From: Ilyomonas sp964249755
Lineage (GTDB): Bacteria; Bacteroidota; Bacteroidia; Chitinophagales; Chitinophagaceae
DNA length: 64,000 bases
Assembly (NCBI GenBank): GCA_964249755.1
Contig: CAXUDB010000001.1
Coordinates: 1,178,001-1,242,000 of the forward strand
Reading direction: 5' to 3'
This document shows, piece after piece, positions 1 through 8,136 of the stretch. The position numbers and the translations under genes are program-made. The notes under the pieces were generated by a model, which was not told where the DNA came from, did no database searches, and saw only the letters and a program-made list of their open reading frames with translations. How positions within the stretch are numbered: the first letter of the stretch is position 1; every line of letters begins with the position of its first letter.

Positions 1-279
1 CTTTTTCAGTGTGATGGGAGAATGGTAATGAAGAACATCAGTCAACAGGCAAAGCAGGAATTTGTCAATTCGATATTGAAATACAGAGTGATTGTTTCTC
101 CTTGTCCATTCGATTCTTATTTGTTGTTCCTTCATGCTTTGTAGTCACAAATATAATTGAAAAGGAAGCATTGCCATGTAGCCCTTATCTGTCTGCTTTT
201 AAATTGTGCTTCTGGAATACTGATACAATCATAAAGCGCTACAAAACCATCAGTAACGCCGCTTCCGGTGCATCTAAAT
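1..279. other. Left-edge intergenic or unassigned DNA
   Basis: I see no convincing gene here. A short open frame of 76 codons on the plus strand (102-332) runs into the 3' end of tsaE, has no recognisable domain and has a composition expected of non-coding DNA. The stretch may be the downstream region of a gene lying left of the window. Confidence 0.5.
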
Positions 280-702
280 TTAAGCGAGGCTTCCGAAGGT
301 TAGCCTTCGTGTGTTCTCGTCCACTAAGCTGATGTAAATATGAAAAGTATCATCCGGCAGCAAACCCGGTGCAATATCCGGCCACTCAATCAGGCACAAA
401 TTGCCACTTAGCAGGCTATCTTCCACACCAGCCGCTGTGGCTTCCGCCTCACCTTTTAGCCGGTACCAATCCATGTGATAAACAACACCTGCTGCCGGGC
501 TTTGATATTCATTAATAATAGCAAAAGTGGGACTGCTAACGGCATCCGTCACCTGCAGAACATGAGAGCATAAAACATGAATCAGCGTGGTCTTGCCAGC
601 TCCCATCGGCGCATGAAAAGCCCATACGGTGAAGTTCCTGCCCTGTTGCCAAAGAGAAGTAGCCACTTCTGCAATTGTTTCTTTTGTAAAGAAAAATTCC
701 AT
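280..702 (-). CDS. tsaE: tRNA threonylcarbamoyladenosine biosynthesis ATPase TsaE
   Basis: TsaE is the small cytoplasmic ATPase that works with TsaB and TsaD to place the N6-threonylcarbamoyl group on A37 of ANN-decoding tRNAs. The 140-aa product has the family's normal size and motif order: a P-loop ending GAGKTT (about residues 34-39), SPTF plus NEY (57-66), the HMDWYRL block (76-82) and IEWP (105-108). The frame is open 37 codons further upstream, but the family begins at the MEFFF methionine (702), so I chose that start. A TACGTTTG promoter-like box lies only 6 nt before it, which would give an almost leaderless mRNA. It is divergent from the copper ATPase gene. Function is assigned from family motifs. 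Confidence 0.95.
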   Translation of the reverse strand: MEFFFTKETIAEVATSLWQQGRNFTVWAFHAPMGAGKTTLIHVLCSHVLQVTDAVSSPTFAIINEYQSPAAGVVYHMDWYRLKGEAEATAAGVEDSLLSGNLCLIEWPDIAPGLLPDDTFHIYISLVDENTRRLTFGSLA

Positions 703-707
703 GATTG

Positions 708-715
708 CAAACGTA
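708..715 (-). promoter_or_regulatory. Candidate -7 box for tsaE
   Basis: On the minus strand the sequence is TACGTTTG, a full match to the Bacteroidota -7 consensus TAnnTTTG. It ends 5 nt before the tsaE ATG, so transcription would begin at or next to the start codon. I see no clear -33 TTG at the expected distance, so confidence is limited. Confidence 0.45.
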
Positions 716-816
716 CAAGCGATTTGCCGGCTAAAGAAAACTGTTAAGATGACCGTGCGTGTTGCGAAAGCGAAAAGATTGACAATGTGATGAACAGAAA
801 CAGAAGTTGGCAATGG

Positions 817-824
817 TACCTTTG
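817..824 (+). promoter_or_regulatory. Candidate -7 box for the copper ATPase gene
   Basis: TACCTTTG matches the Bacteroidota TAnnTTTG box and lies about 32 nt before the ATG at 857. No good -33 TTG is seen at the usual spacing. No copper-responsive operator was recognised. Confidence 0.45.
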
Positions 825-856
825 TGTGTTGAAATTGACTTCAATCAGATAGAACA

Positions 857-3064
857 ATGAGCGATTTACAAACGATACATTGGAAAGTACAGGGCATGAG
901 TTGCACGAACTGTGCGCTTTCCATCGAAAAATATTTAGAAAAACAAGGGCAGAAAAACGTAAAAGTGAACTTCATCGGCGGCGATGTAAGCTTTGAAAAA
1001 TCGGATGATATTACCGATGCTGCTTTGCAGAAAGGCATCAATGGACTGGGCTATAAAGTAGTAAATGAAGAAGCAGGCGGAAAAAAAAGACTCATCTTTA
1101 AAAATCACCTGCAGCGTTTTTTGTTCTGCCTCATTTTTACATTGCCTTTATTGAGTCACATGGTTGGGTTGCACACAATGTTTCTGATGAACCCTTATGT
1201 GCAACTGGCGTTCACGCTTCCTGTGTTTGTTATTGGTATGAGCTATTTTGGAAGAAGTGCTGCAAAAGGTTTATTAAAAGGTGTGCCCAACATGAATGTG
1301 CTGATAACCATCGGTGCTATCGCTTCTTTTGCCTATAGCTTATATGGAACACTGACCGGGCAGGCAGAGCAATACTTGTTTTACGAAACCACGGCAACCA
1401 TTATTACGCTGGTGTTTTTAGGTAATTGGTTAGAAGACAGATCGGTACAAACTACACAAACCGAGCTGCAGAAATTAGTGGTTTCCCAAAAGCTGATGGC
1501 GAACATGATTGCTTATGATGACAAGCATGAAGAGCATGTATTCCCTGTAGAAGGCAGCAGCTTAAAAACCGGCGATATTTTATTGATCAAAACTGGCGAA
1601 CAGGTGCCTGCCGATTGCAAAGTGTTATGGGGAGAAGCAAGCGTAAGTGAAGCCATCCTTACCGGCGAAAGTGCGCCGGTAGAAAAAAAGATGAATGACA
1701 AACTCATTGGCGGGAGCATTGTACAAAGCGGAACCCTGAAAGCTTATGTAACGGCAGCTGGCGATGCCACGGTGCTTAACCAGATTCTTAAAATGGTGCG
1801 CGAAGCGCAAACCGAAAAGCCTCCTGTACAACAATTTGCCGATAGAATCAGTGCCGTGTTTGTTCCGGCGGTAATTGGCATTGCGCTCCTTACTTTCATA
1901 GGTAATTATTTTTTTGCACAGGTAGGTGCCGGCGAAAGCTTGTTGAGAAGCATTGCGGTATTGGTTATTTCCTGTCCCTGTGCGATGGGGTTGGCAACGC
2001 CTGCTGCCATTGCAGTTGGTTTAGGCAGAGCAGCAAAAAACGGTGTTCTATTTCGCAATGCGAGAAGCCTTGAAGTATTCAAAAATATACGCCAGGTTGT
2101 GTTTGATAAAACCGGTACCCTCACTACGGGTGAATTTGTAATTACTGATTTTTCTGTTGTTGAAATGGCTCCTGCCAGTGAACTTACTGAAACAGTTGCT
2201 AAGTCATCCTCGCTTGTCAATCATGGCGCGGCACTTACTTCTTACCATTCATCTTTCACTGCCGATGAGTTCAAACGAATTGCGTTTTCATTGGAAAAAT
2301 ATGCAACTCATCCCATTGGAAAAACGATTGTCAAAGTGTGGAAACAAAAAGGCGATATCCGCTGGAGTAAAATAGAAGAGGTAAAGGGAGTGGGAATGAT
2401 AGCCACTGATAAAGAAGGCAATGAATACACCGCAGGTTCTTATAAAGTTGCCCAGCAATTAACTGACGATGATACGCACAATGTTTACATTCTTCGCAAC
2501 GGCGAAATGCTTGGCTGGATTGACGTTGCCGATGCTATTCGCCCCGAAGCAAAAGGGGTAATAGAATACCTTCATAGTAAAAATATTAAAACCATTTTAC
2601 TGAGTGGTGATAACAAAACAAAATGTCGGGAAGTCGCGAAGCAATTACATATAGACGAAGTAATTGCGGAGCAAACACCAGAACAAAAATTAAGCATCAT
2701 CGCTTCTCTTTCTGCACAGCAACCCACCGCAATGGTTGGAGATGGCATTAACGATGCGCCTGCATTAGCCAAAGCTACAGTGGGTATTTCTCTAAGCGAT
2801 GCCACACAAATTGCAATGCAAAGCGCACAGGTTGTATTAATGAATGGGGGACTGAAAAACTTGCCGCTTTCTTTGGGTTTGGGTAAACATACTTATGGCA
2901 CTATCAGGAGTAACCTGATTTGGGCGTTTGCTTACAATATAATTGCCATACCCGTGGCAGCTGCCGGTTTTTTAAACCCTGCTATTGCAGCCCTGCTCAT
3001 GGGCTTCAGCGATGTGGTGTTGGCCATCAACTCAGTTGCTTTGCGGTGGAAACGGGTTATCTAA
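857..3064 (+). CDS. copA: Copper-type P1B heavy-metal-translocating ATPase
   Basis: This 735-aa inner-membrane pump couples ATP hydrolysis to export of a soft metal, most likely Cu(I). One N-terminal HMA domain carries GMSCTNC (residues 13-19). Transmembrane segments follow, then the TGES phosphatase loop, the metal-binding CPC motif (373-375), the phosphorylated Asp in DKTGTLT (D417), the HP dipeptide of the nucleotide domain (485-486) and GDGINDAP (628-635). CPC with a YN pair in the penultimate helix favours copper over zinc or cadmium (family knowledge). It is followed 19 bp later by recQ, so the two are probably co-transcribed. No chaperone or metal regulator gene is adjacent, so the role could be copper detoxification or supply of copper to oxidases. 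Confidence 0.95.
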   Translation: MSDLQTIHWKVQGMSCTNCALSIEKYLEKQGQKNVKVNFIGGDVSFEKSDDITDAALQKGINGLGYKVVNEEAGGKKRLIFKNHLQRFLFCLIFTLPLLSHMVGLHTMFLMNPYVQLAFTLPVFVIGMSYFGRSAAKGLLKGVPNMNVLITIGAIASFAYSLYGTLTGQAEQYLFYETTATIITLVFLGNWLEDRSVQTTQTELQKLVVSQKLMANMIAYDDKHEEHVFPVEGSSLKTGDILLIKTGEQVPADCKVLWGEASVSEAILTGESAPVEKKMNDKLIGGSIVQSGTLKAYVTAAGDATVLNQILKMVREAQTEKPPVQQFADRISAVFVPAVIGIALLTFIGNYFFAQVGAGESLLRSIAVLVISCPCAMGLATPAAIAVGLGRAAKNGVLFRNARSLEVFKNIRQVVFDKTGTLTTGEFVITDFSVVEMAPASELTETVAKSSSLVNHGAALTSYHSSFTADEFKRIAFSLEKYATHPIGKTIVKVWKQKGDIRWSKIEEVKGVGMIATDKEGNEYTAGSYKVAQQLTDDDTHNVYILRNGEMLGWIDVADAIRPEAKGVIEYLHSKNIKTILLSGDNKTKCREVAKQLHIDEVIAEQTPEQKLSIIASLSAQQPTAMVGDGINDAPALAKATVGISLSDATQIAMQSAQVVLMNGGLKNLPLSLGLGKHTYGTIRSNLIWAFAYNIIAIPVAAAGFLNPAIAALLMGFSDVVLAINSVALRWKRVI

Positions 3065-3083
3065 AATCGCTTATTTTAGTGCT

Positions 3084-4988
3084 ATGCAATCGCCGCTTTC
3101 TATCCTGCAACAATACTGGCATCATACAGCCTTCCGCGGCGAGCAGGAAGCTATTATTCAATCGGTGCTGGATGGCAATGATACGCTGGCTTTACTACCA
3201 ACAGGCGGCGGAAAATCTATCTGCTTTCAGATACCGGCTCTGCTGAAAGAAGGCTTGTGCATTGTCGTTACCCCTTTGATAGCTCTGATGAAGGACCAGG
3301 TGCAGAATCTTCATAAAAAAGGCATACCGGCATTGCACATTCACAGTGGCATGACGCCTTACGAAGTGCGGCAAACCCTGCTGGAAGCCATTTATGGCGA
3401 TTGTAAATTTCTGTATCTGTCGCCGGAACGATTAGAGACAAGCCTGTTCAGGGAATATCTTCACGCACTTCATATTAATCTTATCGCGGTAGACGAAGCG
3501 CATTGCATCTCGCAATGGGGATACGATTTTCGGCCGCCTTATCTGCGCATTTCGCAATTGAGAAACAGCATCGAATATGATGTGCCTCTTTTAGCAGTAA
3601 CGGCCTCTGCCACTGTTCAGGTGCAGAATGATATTATTGACAAGCTGCGGTTCACGGCCAGACATATTTTTCGCCAGTCGTTTGAACGACCTAATATCTC
3701 TTACAGCGTTTTTAAGTGTGATAGCAAAATCAATAAACTGATTGAGGTGCTGCACAAAGTAGGTGGCAGTAGTATTGTGTATTGCAAAAGCCGGAAAGGA
3801 ACAAAGGAAGTAGCGCAGTTGTTATCGTATCAACAGATCAGTGCTGATTTCTATCATGCCGGTTTGTCTCAGGAAGAAAGAAACAACAAGCAGCAGCAGT
3901 GGATGAACAATGATATACGTGTAATGGTTTGCACCAATGCTTTCGGGATGGGAATTGATAAGTCTGATGTAAGAACAGTTATACATTTTGATGCGCCGGA
4001 TTGTTTGGAAAACTACTACCAGGAAGCTGGTCGCAGTGGCAGAGACGGTAAACGCGCATTTGCTGTTTTGCTATACCATTCAAAAGATGCCGATGAACTG
4101 AAAGCCTTGCCAGCAGCGCGTTTTCCTTCAATAGTGGAGATAAAGGAAGTGTACCAGCACTTGTCTGATTTTTTGGAAATTCCGGTTGGCAGTGGTGAGG
4201 ATTTGTACTATGATTTCGATGTGAAAACATTTATCACAAATTTTCGGCTTGAGGCTTCTTTAGCCATGTATTCGTTGAAAGCATTAGAAGGAGAAGGGTA
4301 CATAACCTTTCATGAGACTATTTTTCTGCCCTCCAAACTTTGTTTTACCAGCGATAAATATGGACTTGATGAGTTTCAAAAAGGTCATCCGAAATGTGAA
4401 CCTATTATCAAATGTTTGTTGCGCACTTACCCTGATATTTTTGATAATACCGTTTCGATTTTTGAGAAGCAACTGGCTCAAATATTAAAGGTTCACGATG
4501 ACGTAGTGAGAGAACAACTGCACCAGCTACAAGCCTTTGGCATTGTTGAATACAAGCCACAAAGAGAAACGCCACAGGTTCATTTTTTATGCAATCGGGC
4601 ACCGGCAAAATATCTCAACATCAATAATGAAGCGTACCTGTCGCGTCGCCAGCAATACACCAATCGTGTAGAAGCGATACTGGATTATTTAGAACTGGAA
4701 CACCGCTGCCGAAGCCGCTTTATGGCAGCATATTTTGGAGATGACAAAGCCGGGAACTGTGGTATGTGCGACAATTGCCTGCAACAAAAAAGCCTTCATA
4801 TCAGCGAGGAAGAATTCACTCGCATAACGACACATATCTTACAGCATATTCCTGGTGCCGGTATCAATATCAACCATCTGAAACTGGCTTCTGCCAGTAT
4901 TCACAAAAACAAATTCTGGAAAGTGCTGAACTATTTACAGCAGGAACGAAAAGTGAAGAGTGTGGACGGTGTGATTCATCTGGTTTAA
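3084..4988 (+). CDS. recQ: RecQ-family ATP-dependent DNA helicase
   Basis: RecQ is a 3'-5' DNA helicase acting in recombination and stalled-fork repair. The 634-aa product shows the P-loop TGGGKS (residues 40-45), the Walker B box DEAH (137-140) followed by CISQWGYDFRP, helicase motif VI (QEAGRSGRDG) and a RecQ-Ct zinc module with cysteines at about 542, 559, 562 and 565. A winged-helix segment follows; the C-terminus is shorter than in E. coli RecQ and I see no clear HRDC domain. The frame is open further upstream into copA, but the start at 3084, 19 bp after the copA stop, matches the family N-terminus. Its stop codon overlaps the thiL stop on the other strand. Confidence 0.95.
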   Translation: MQSPLSILQQYWHHTAFRGEQEAIIQSVLDGNDTLALLPTGGGKSICFQIPALLKEGLCIVVTPLIALMKDQVQNLHKKGIPALHIHSGMTPYEVRQTLLEAIYGDCKFLYLSPERLETSLFREYLHALHINLIAVDEAHCISQWGYDFRPPYLRISQLRNSIEYDVPLLAVTASATVQVQNDIIDKLRFTARHIFRQSFERPNISYSVFKCDSKINKLIEVLHKVGGSSIVYCKSRKGTKEVAQLLSYQQISADFYHAGLSQEERNNKQQQWMNNDIRVMVCTNAFGMGIDKSDVRTVIHFDAPDCLENYYQEAGRSGRDGKRAFAVLLYHSKDADELKALPAARFPSIVEIKEVYQHLSDFLEIPVGSGEDLYYDFDVKTFITNFRLEASLAMYSLKALEGEGYITFHETIFLPSKLCFTSDKYGLDEFQKGHPKCEPIIKCLLRTYPDIFDNTVSIFEKQLAQILKVHDDVVREQLHQLQAFGIVEYKPQRETPQVHFLCNRAPAKYLNINNEAYLSRRQQYTNRVEAILDYLELEHRCRSRFMAAYFGDDKAGNCGMCDNCLQQKSLHISEEEFTRITTHILQHIPGAGININHLKLASASIHKNKFWKVLNYLQQERKVKSVDGVIHLV

Positions 4989-6013
4989 AACGCTTTCCAT
5001 CCCTGCGCCACCAAATCAAATGTGTTACCGCCTTTACTAAAAAATTTTCTACCTTCTTCCGCAGGAGTGATATAACCAATCACACTGATGTCTTCATTCA
5101 AAACAATCTTATCATAATCGCTTTGCTGCAAGGTGAATAAAAGCTCGTAATCCTCGCCTCCGTTCAGCGCACATACGGTTGGGTCTAAACCAAATTTATA
5201 AGCGGCTCCTCTTGCCAGTTCGTGAATGGGTAATTTTTCTTCATAGATGCGGCAACCAACATTGCTTTGTTTGCAGATGTGCAGGGCCTCGCTGCTTACG
5301 CCATCGCTCACATCCATCATCGCAGTCGGAAGAATATTCTGCTGTTCGAAAAACCGGACAATATCTTGCCTGGCTTCGGGTTTTAAAATTCGTCCGACGA
5401 TATAGTCTTCGCCTTCTAAATCAGGCTGGATCTGCGGATTTTCTAAATAAATTTTCTTCTCTCTTTCCAACAAGGTAAGACCTAAAAACGCACCACCTAC
5501 AAAGCCGCTCACACAAATCAAATCTCCATCTTGCGCCGTATTGCGCCTTACAAATTGGTTCGGTGTTACTTCGCCCAATGCCGTTACGGAAATCAAAAAT
5601 CCTTTTTGCGAAGCCGATGTGTCGCCGCCAATCAAATCCACATTGTATCGCTCGCAGGCCGCATACACGCCTTCATAAAATTCATCCAGCGCCTCTACAC
5701 TAAAGCGATTGCTGAACGCAATACTCATCGTGATCTGCGTTGGTGTTGCATTCATCGCATACACATCGCTCAGGTTTACAATCACACTTTTGTATCCTAA
5801 GTGCTTTAGCGGCGTGTACATCAAATCGAAGTGAATCCCTTCTACCAGCAAATCGGTTGTTACCACGGTTTGCTTGCCGTAATGGTCTATCACAGCTGCG
5901 TCGTCGCCAATGCTTACAATGGTAGAAGCATTCTGTATTTCAAAGTTCTTCGTGAGATGATCTATCAACCCAAACTCACCCAGTGTTTCTATTTCTGTTC
6001 TTTGTGGTTCCAT
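4985..6013 (-). CDS. thiL: Thiamine-monophosphate kinase ThiL
   Basis: ThiL phosphorylates thiamine monophosphate to thiamine pyrophosphate, the last step of TPP synthesis. The 342-aa product has the PurM/ThiL-type fold motifs: SIGDDAAVI (about 34-42), LIGGDTSAS, a central SDGVSSEALH Asp motif and the C-terminal NGGEDYELLF. I chose the MEPQRTEIETLGEFG start because that segment is the conserved family N-terminus; the 15 codons upstream are spurious. It lies 23 bp after the inositol-monophosphatase-like gene in the same direction, so they probably share a transcript. Its end overlaps the convergent recQ stop by 4 bp. I saw no TPP riboswitch upstream. Confidence 0.95.
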   Translation of the reverse strand: MEPQRTEIETLGEFGLIDHLTKNFEIQNASTIVSIGDDAAVIDHYGKQTVVTTDLLVEGIHFDLMYTPLKHLGYKSVIVNLSDVYAMNATPTQITMSIAFSNRFSVEALDEFYEGVYAACERYNVDLIGGDTSASQKGFLISVTALGEVTPNQFVRRNTAQDGDLICVSGFVGGAFLGLTLLEREKKIYLENPQIQPDLEGEDYIVGRILKPEARQDIVRFFEQQNILPTAMMDVSDGVSSEALHICKQSNVGCRIYEEKLPIHELARGAAYKFGLDPTVCALNGGEDYELLFTLQQSDYDKIVLNEDISVIGYITPAEEGRKFFSKGGNTFDLVAQGWKAF

Positions 6014-6036
6014 ATTCTTTAACTTAAAGCTACCGC

Positions 6037-6810
6037 TTAGCTTTCTCCGTTTACCCATCTTACCAGCTCATCGTGAATTCTTCCATTCGTGGCTACAATG
6101 CCCGGCTGATAAGGATTGTAGGTGTTGCCTTTTAAATCGGTTACTCTGCCGCCGGCTTCTTCCACTATAAGGTAACCAGCTGCGCTGTCCCAGGCATTTA
6201 ATTTATGTTCGTAAAAGCCATCAAATCTTCCGGCAGCCACCCAGCATAAATCAATGGCTGCGCTGCCCAAACGCCGTACCGGCACGCCTTTGCGGATAAG
6301 CCTGTCAAACACATCCAGCGGTCCATTGGGTGTTTCGAGGTAAGAGTATGGAAAGCCCGTAACCAAACAGCTTGTTTCCACTTGTGTCTTCAAACTCACC
6401 GATAACTGCTTTTGATTCAGCGTAGCGCCATAACCTCGTTCTGCAAAAAAGAACTCACCTAAAATAGGATTGTAAACCGCACCCATAATGATCTTGCCAT
6501 CCTGTTCCAAACCAATAGATACGGCACAAATAGGTATTCCATTCGCAAAATTCACAGTCCCATCAATAGGGTCTATAATCCATTTGTAAGATGATTCCTG
6601 CACAATCTCGCCGGCTTCTTCGCTTAACAAATAATGATCAGGAAACTCCTGCCGGATTGTTTTAAAAATCGCCTGCTCTGCCGCATGGTCAGCTTCGGTA
6701 ACAAGATTGTTGATACCTTCTTTATTCGAGATTTTGAACTCGCCGTTGAAGAAATGTTTCAAAACAGCGGCCCCGGCTTCTGTGGCTTTTAATAACGTTT
6801 GTTTCAACAT
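6037..6810 (-). CDS. Inositol-1-monophosphatase family protein (SuhB-like)
   Basis: This 257-aa protein belongs to the Mg2+-dependent, Li+-sensitive sugar-phosphatase family. Metal-binding motifs are in place: SEEAGE (Glu64-65), DPIDGTVNF (Asp80 and Asp83) and the C-terminal WDSAAGYLIVEEAGG. Substrates in this family include inositol phosphates, 3'-phosphoadenosine 5'-phosphate and fructose-1,6-bisphosphate, so the exact substrate is open. Two sulfotransferases lie elsewhere in the window and release 3'-phosphoadenosine phosphate, which makes a CysQ-like role possible but unproven. The ATG at 6810 is preceded by a TATCTTCG promoter-like box only 5 nt away, so the mRNA may be nearly leaderless. 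It heads a unit with thiL. Confidence 0.93.
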   Translation of the reverse strand: MLKQTLLKATEAGAAVLKHFFNGEFKISNKEGINNLVTEADHAAEQAIFKTIRQEFPDHYLLSEEAGEIVQESSYKWIIDPIDGTVNFANGIPICAVSIGLEQDGKIIMGAVYNPILGEFFFAERGYGATLNQKQLSVSLKTQVETSCLVTGFPYSYLETPNGPLDVFDRLIRKGVPVRRLGSAAIDLCWVAAGRFDGFYEHKLNAWDSAAGYLIVEEAGGRVTDLKGNTYNPYQPGIVATNGRIHDELVRWVNGES

Positions 6811-6815
6811 GGCTG

Positions 6816-6823
6816 CGAAGATA
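6816..6823 (-). promoter_or_regulatory. Candidate -7 box for the SuhB-like/thiL unit
   Basis: The minus-strand sequence is TATCTTCG followed by CAGCC and the ATG. It has one mismatch to TAnnTTTG and closely resembles the boxes before hemH, ileS and the Nudix gene in this window. The tight spacing to the ATG suggests a leaderless or near-leaderless transcript. Confidence 0.4.
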
Positions 6824-6906
6824 ATTGAAAGGGACGAGGCATGTGTGAAGGAGAGAAGGTATGACAATTAAGAGAAGAAGGTTTGCTACTCTGCGGCTGA
6901 TGAACG

Positions 6907-6914
6907 AATCTTTG
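6907..6914 (+). promoter_or_regulatory. Candidate -7 box for the Nudix gene
   Basis: AATCTTTG followed by CAGCC differs at one base from TAnnTTTG and shares its downstream context with the ileS and SuhB-like boxes. It lies inside the longest open frame, which supports using the downstream ATG at 6936 rather than the earlier ATG codons. Confidence 0.4.
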
Positions 6915-6935
6915 CAGCCTGTAAAATGGTATAAT

Positions 6936-7517
6936 ATGAACGAAGAAACAAATCCGTGGAAGATTCTTTCCGAAGAAGAAAAATACAATAATCCCTGGAT
7001 ACAAGTTACCGAATATGGCGTTATTAATCCATCTGGCAATAAAGGCATTTATGGCAAAGTGCATTTTAAAAACCACGCGATCGGCGTGGTGCCATTGGAC
7101 GAACAAATGAATACTTATTTGGTAGGTCAATACCGGTTTCCGCTTAACCAATATAGCTGGGAAATACCTGAAGGCGGCTGCCCGCTGGAAGAAGAACGTT
7201 TAGTGGCTGCGCAACGCGAATTGCTGGAAGAAACCGGGCTGAAAGCCAAGCATTGGCAGCGCATTCTGGATATGTATCTTTCCAATTCGGTGTGTGACGA
7301 AGACGCCACTGTATATGTGGCGACCGGCTTAACGCAACACGAAGCAATACCCGAGGAAACCGAGCAATTGGTGATTAAGAAATTGCCTTTTGATGAAGCT
7401 TATAGTATGGTGCAAAATGGACAGATTACAGATGCGTTATCGGTGGCTGCCATTCTGCAAACTAAGTTGTTATTACTAAGCGGAGAACTGCAGGTGCATT
7501 ATCAATCGGTAGAGTAG
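6936..7517 (+). CDS. Nudix hydrolase (ADP-ribose pyrophosphatase-like)
   Basis: The 193-aa product is a cytoplasmic nucleoside-diphosphate-linked-moiety hydrolase. Residues 80-102 match the Nudix signature GX5EX7REUXEEXGU exactly, ending RELLEETGL. The preceding WEIPEGG is typical of the NudF/ADP-ribose pyrophosphatase subgroup, which cleaves ADP-ribose to AMP and ribose-5-phosphate. The frame is open to 6861, but the start at 6936 (MNEETNPWKIL) matches the usual N-terminus and lies just after a promoter-like box. It is divergent from the SuhB-like gene and converges on the pentapeptide-repeat gene with 19 bp between the stop codons. Substrate is inferred from motif context only. Confidence 0.9.
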   Translation: MNEETNPWKILSEEEKYNNPWIQVTEYGVINPSGNKGIYGKVHFKNHAIGVVPLDEQMNTYLVGQYRFPLNQYSWEIPEGGCPLEEERLVAAQRELLEETGLKAKHWQRILDMYLSNSVCDEDATVYVATGLTQHEAIPEETEQLVIKKLPFDEAYSMVQNGQITDALSVAAILQTKLLLLSGELQVHYQSVE

Positions 7518-7536
7518 CAATGTGAATATCAATTTA

Positions 7537-8109
7537 TCAGGTTGTTTTATCAACGTCAATCTGAAAGGTATGCAGGAGTCCGTTAATCTGGCTCAATGAG
7601 AACTTTGCTTTTTTGAGTTTGTTGATAGTTGGATCAATGGAGTAATTAAATGAAGTTCTAAAATCGGCACTTTCAAGAATGGTGTTTTCAAACTTTGCAT
7701 TTGTCAGGTCGCAATCCGCCATTACCGCACCGGTTAAATCGCAATCTGTGAAGTCTGTTTCCTGCATCGTACAATGCCTGAAAACAGTCTTCTTTATTTT
7801 TGCTCCGTAAAACGATGAATGACTCAACGTACAGCCGCCACAATTGAAAGACAAACCAAACTTATTGCAATCGTAAAACAGAAGACCGATCATCTTACAT
7901 TCTTTGAATACCACATCTCTGAATATTGTTTCCGAAAGTTTAACCAAACTCAAATTGCAACCAACAAATTCACACTCTATGAATTTGGTTGCTGAGAAAT
8001 CGGTATTGGAGAAATTGCAATCGTTGAATTTGCAGTTTTCATATTCTCCTCTCTGAAATAATGTGTTTGAAAAATCTGTTTTAAGATAAATCTCGTTTTC
8101 AACAAACAT
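7537..8109 (-). CDS. Pentapeptide-repeat protein
   Basis: The 190-aa protein consists mostly of A(D/N)LXX-type pentapeptide repeats, visible as runs such as CDLTGAVMADCDLTNAKF and FSNTDFSATKFIEC. Such repeats form a right-handed quadrilateral beta-helix. The repeats start almost at the N-terminus, and the last 35 residues are non-repetitive. There is no signal peptide, so it is probably cytoplasmic. Size and single-domain layout are near those of Qnr/Mfp gyrase-protecting proteins (about 185-220 aa), but many family members have no known role and I see no defining Qnr feature. It is unusually rich in Cys at repeat positions. The gene lies 27 bp downstream of the thrC stop, in the same direction as thrC. 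Confidence 0.9.
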   Translation of the reverse strand: MFVENEIYLKTDFSNTLFQRGEYENCKFNDCNFSNTDFSATKFIECEFVGCNLSLVKLSETIFRDVVFKECKMIGLLFYDCNKFGLSFNCGGCTLSHSSFYGAKIKKTVFRHCTMQETDFTDCDLTGAVMADCDLTNAKFENTILESADFRTSFNYSIDPTINKLKKAKFSLSQINGLLHTFQIDVDKTT

Positions 8110-8136
8110 TGAACTGGTCTTCTTTTAGGATGGTTA

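Noticed and set aside
102..332. 76-codon plus-strand open frame at the left edge
   Set aside because: It overlaps the tsaE 3' end, has no recognisable domain or signal and a non-coding-like composition.
6014..6036. TPP riboswitch before thiL
   Set aside because: The thiL-SuhB-like gap is only 23 bp and the SuhB-like leader is very short; there is no room for an aptamer.
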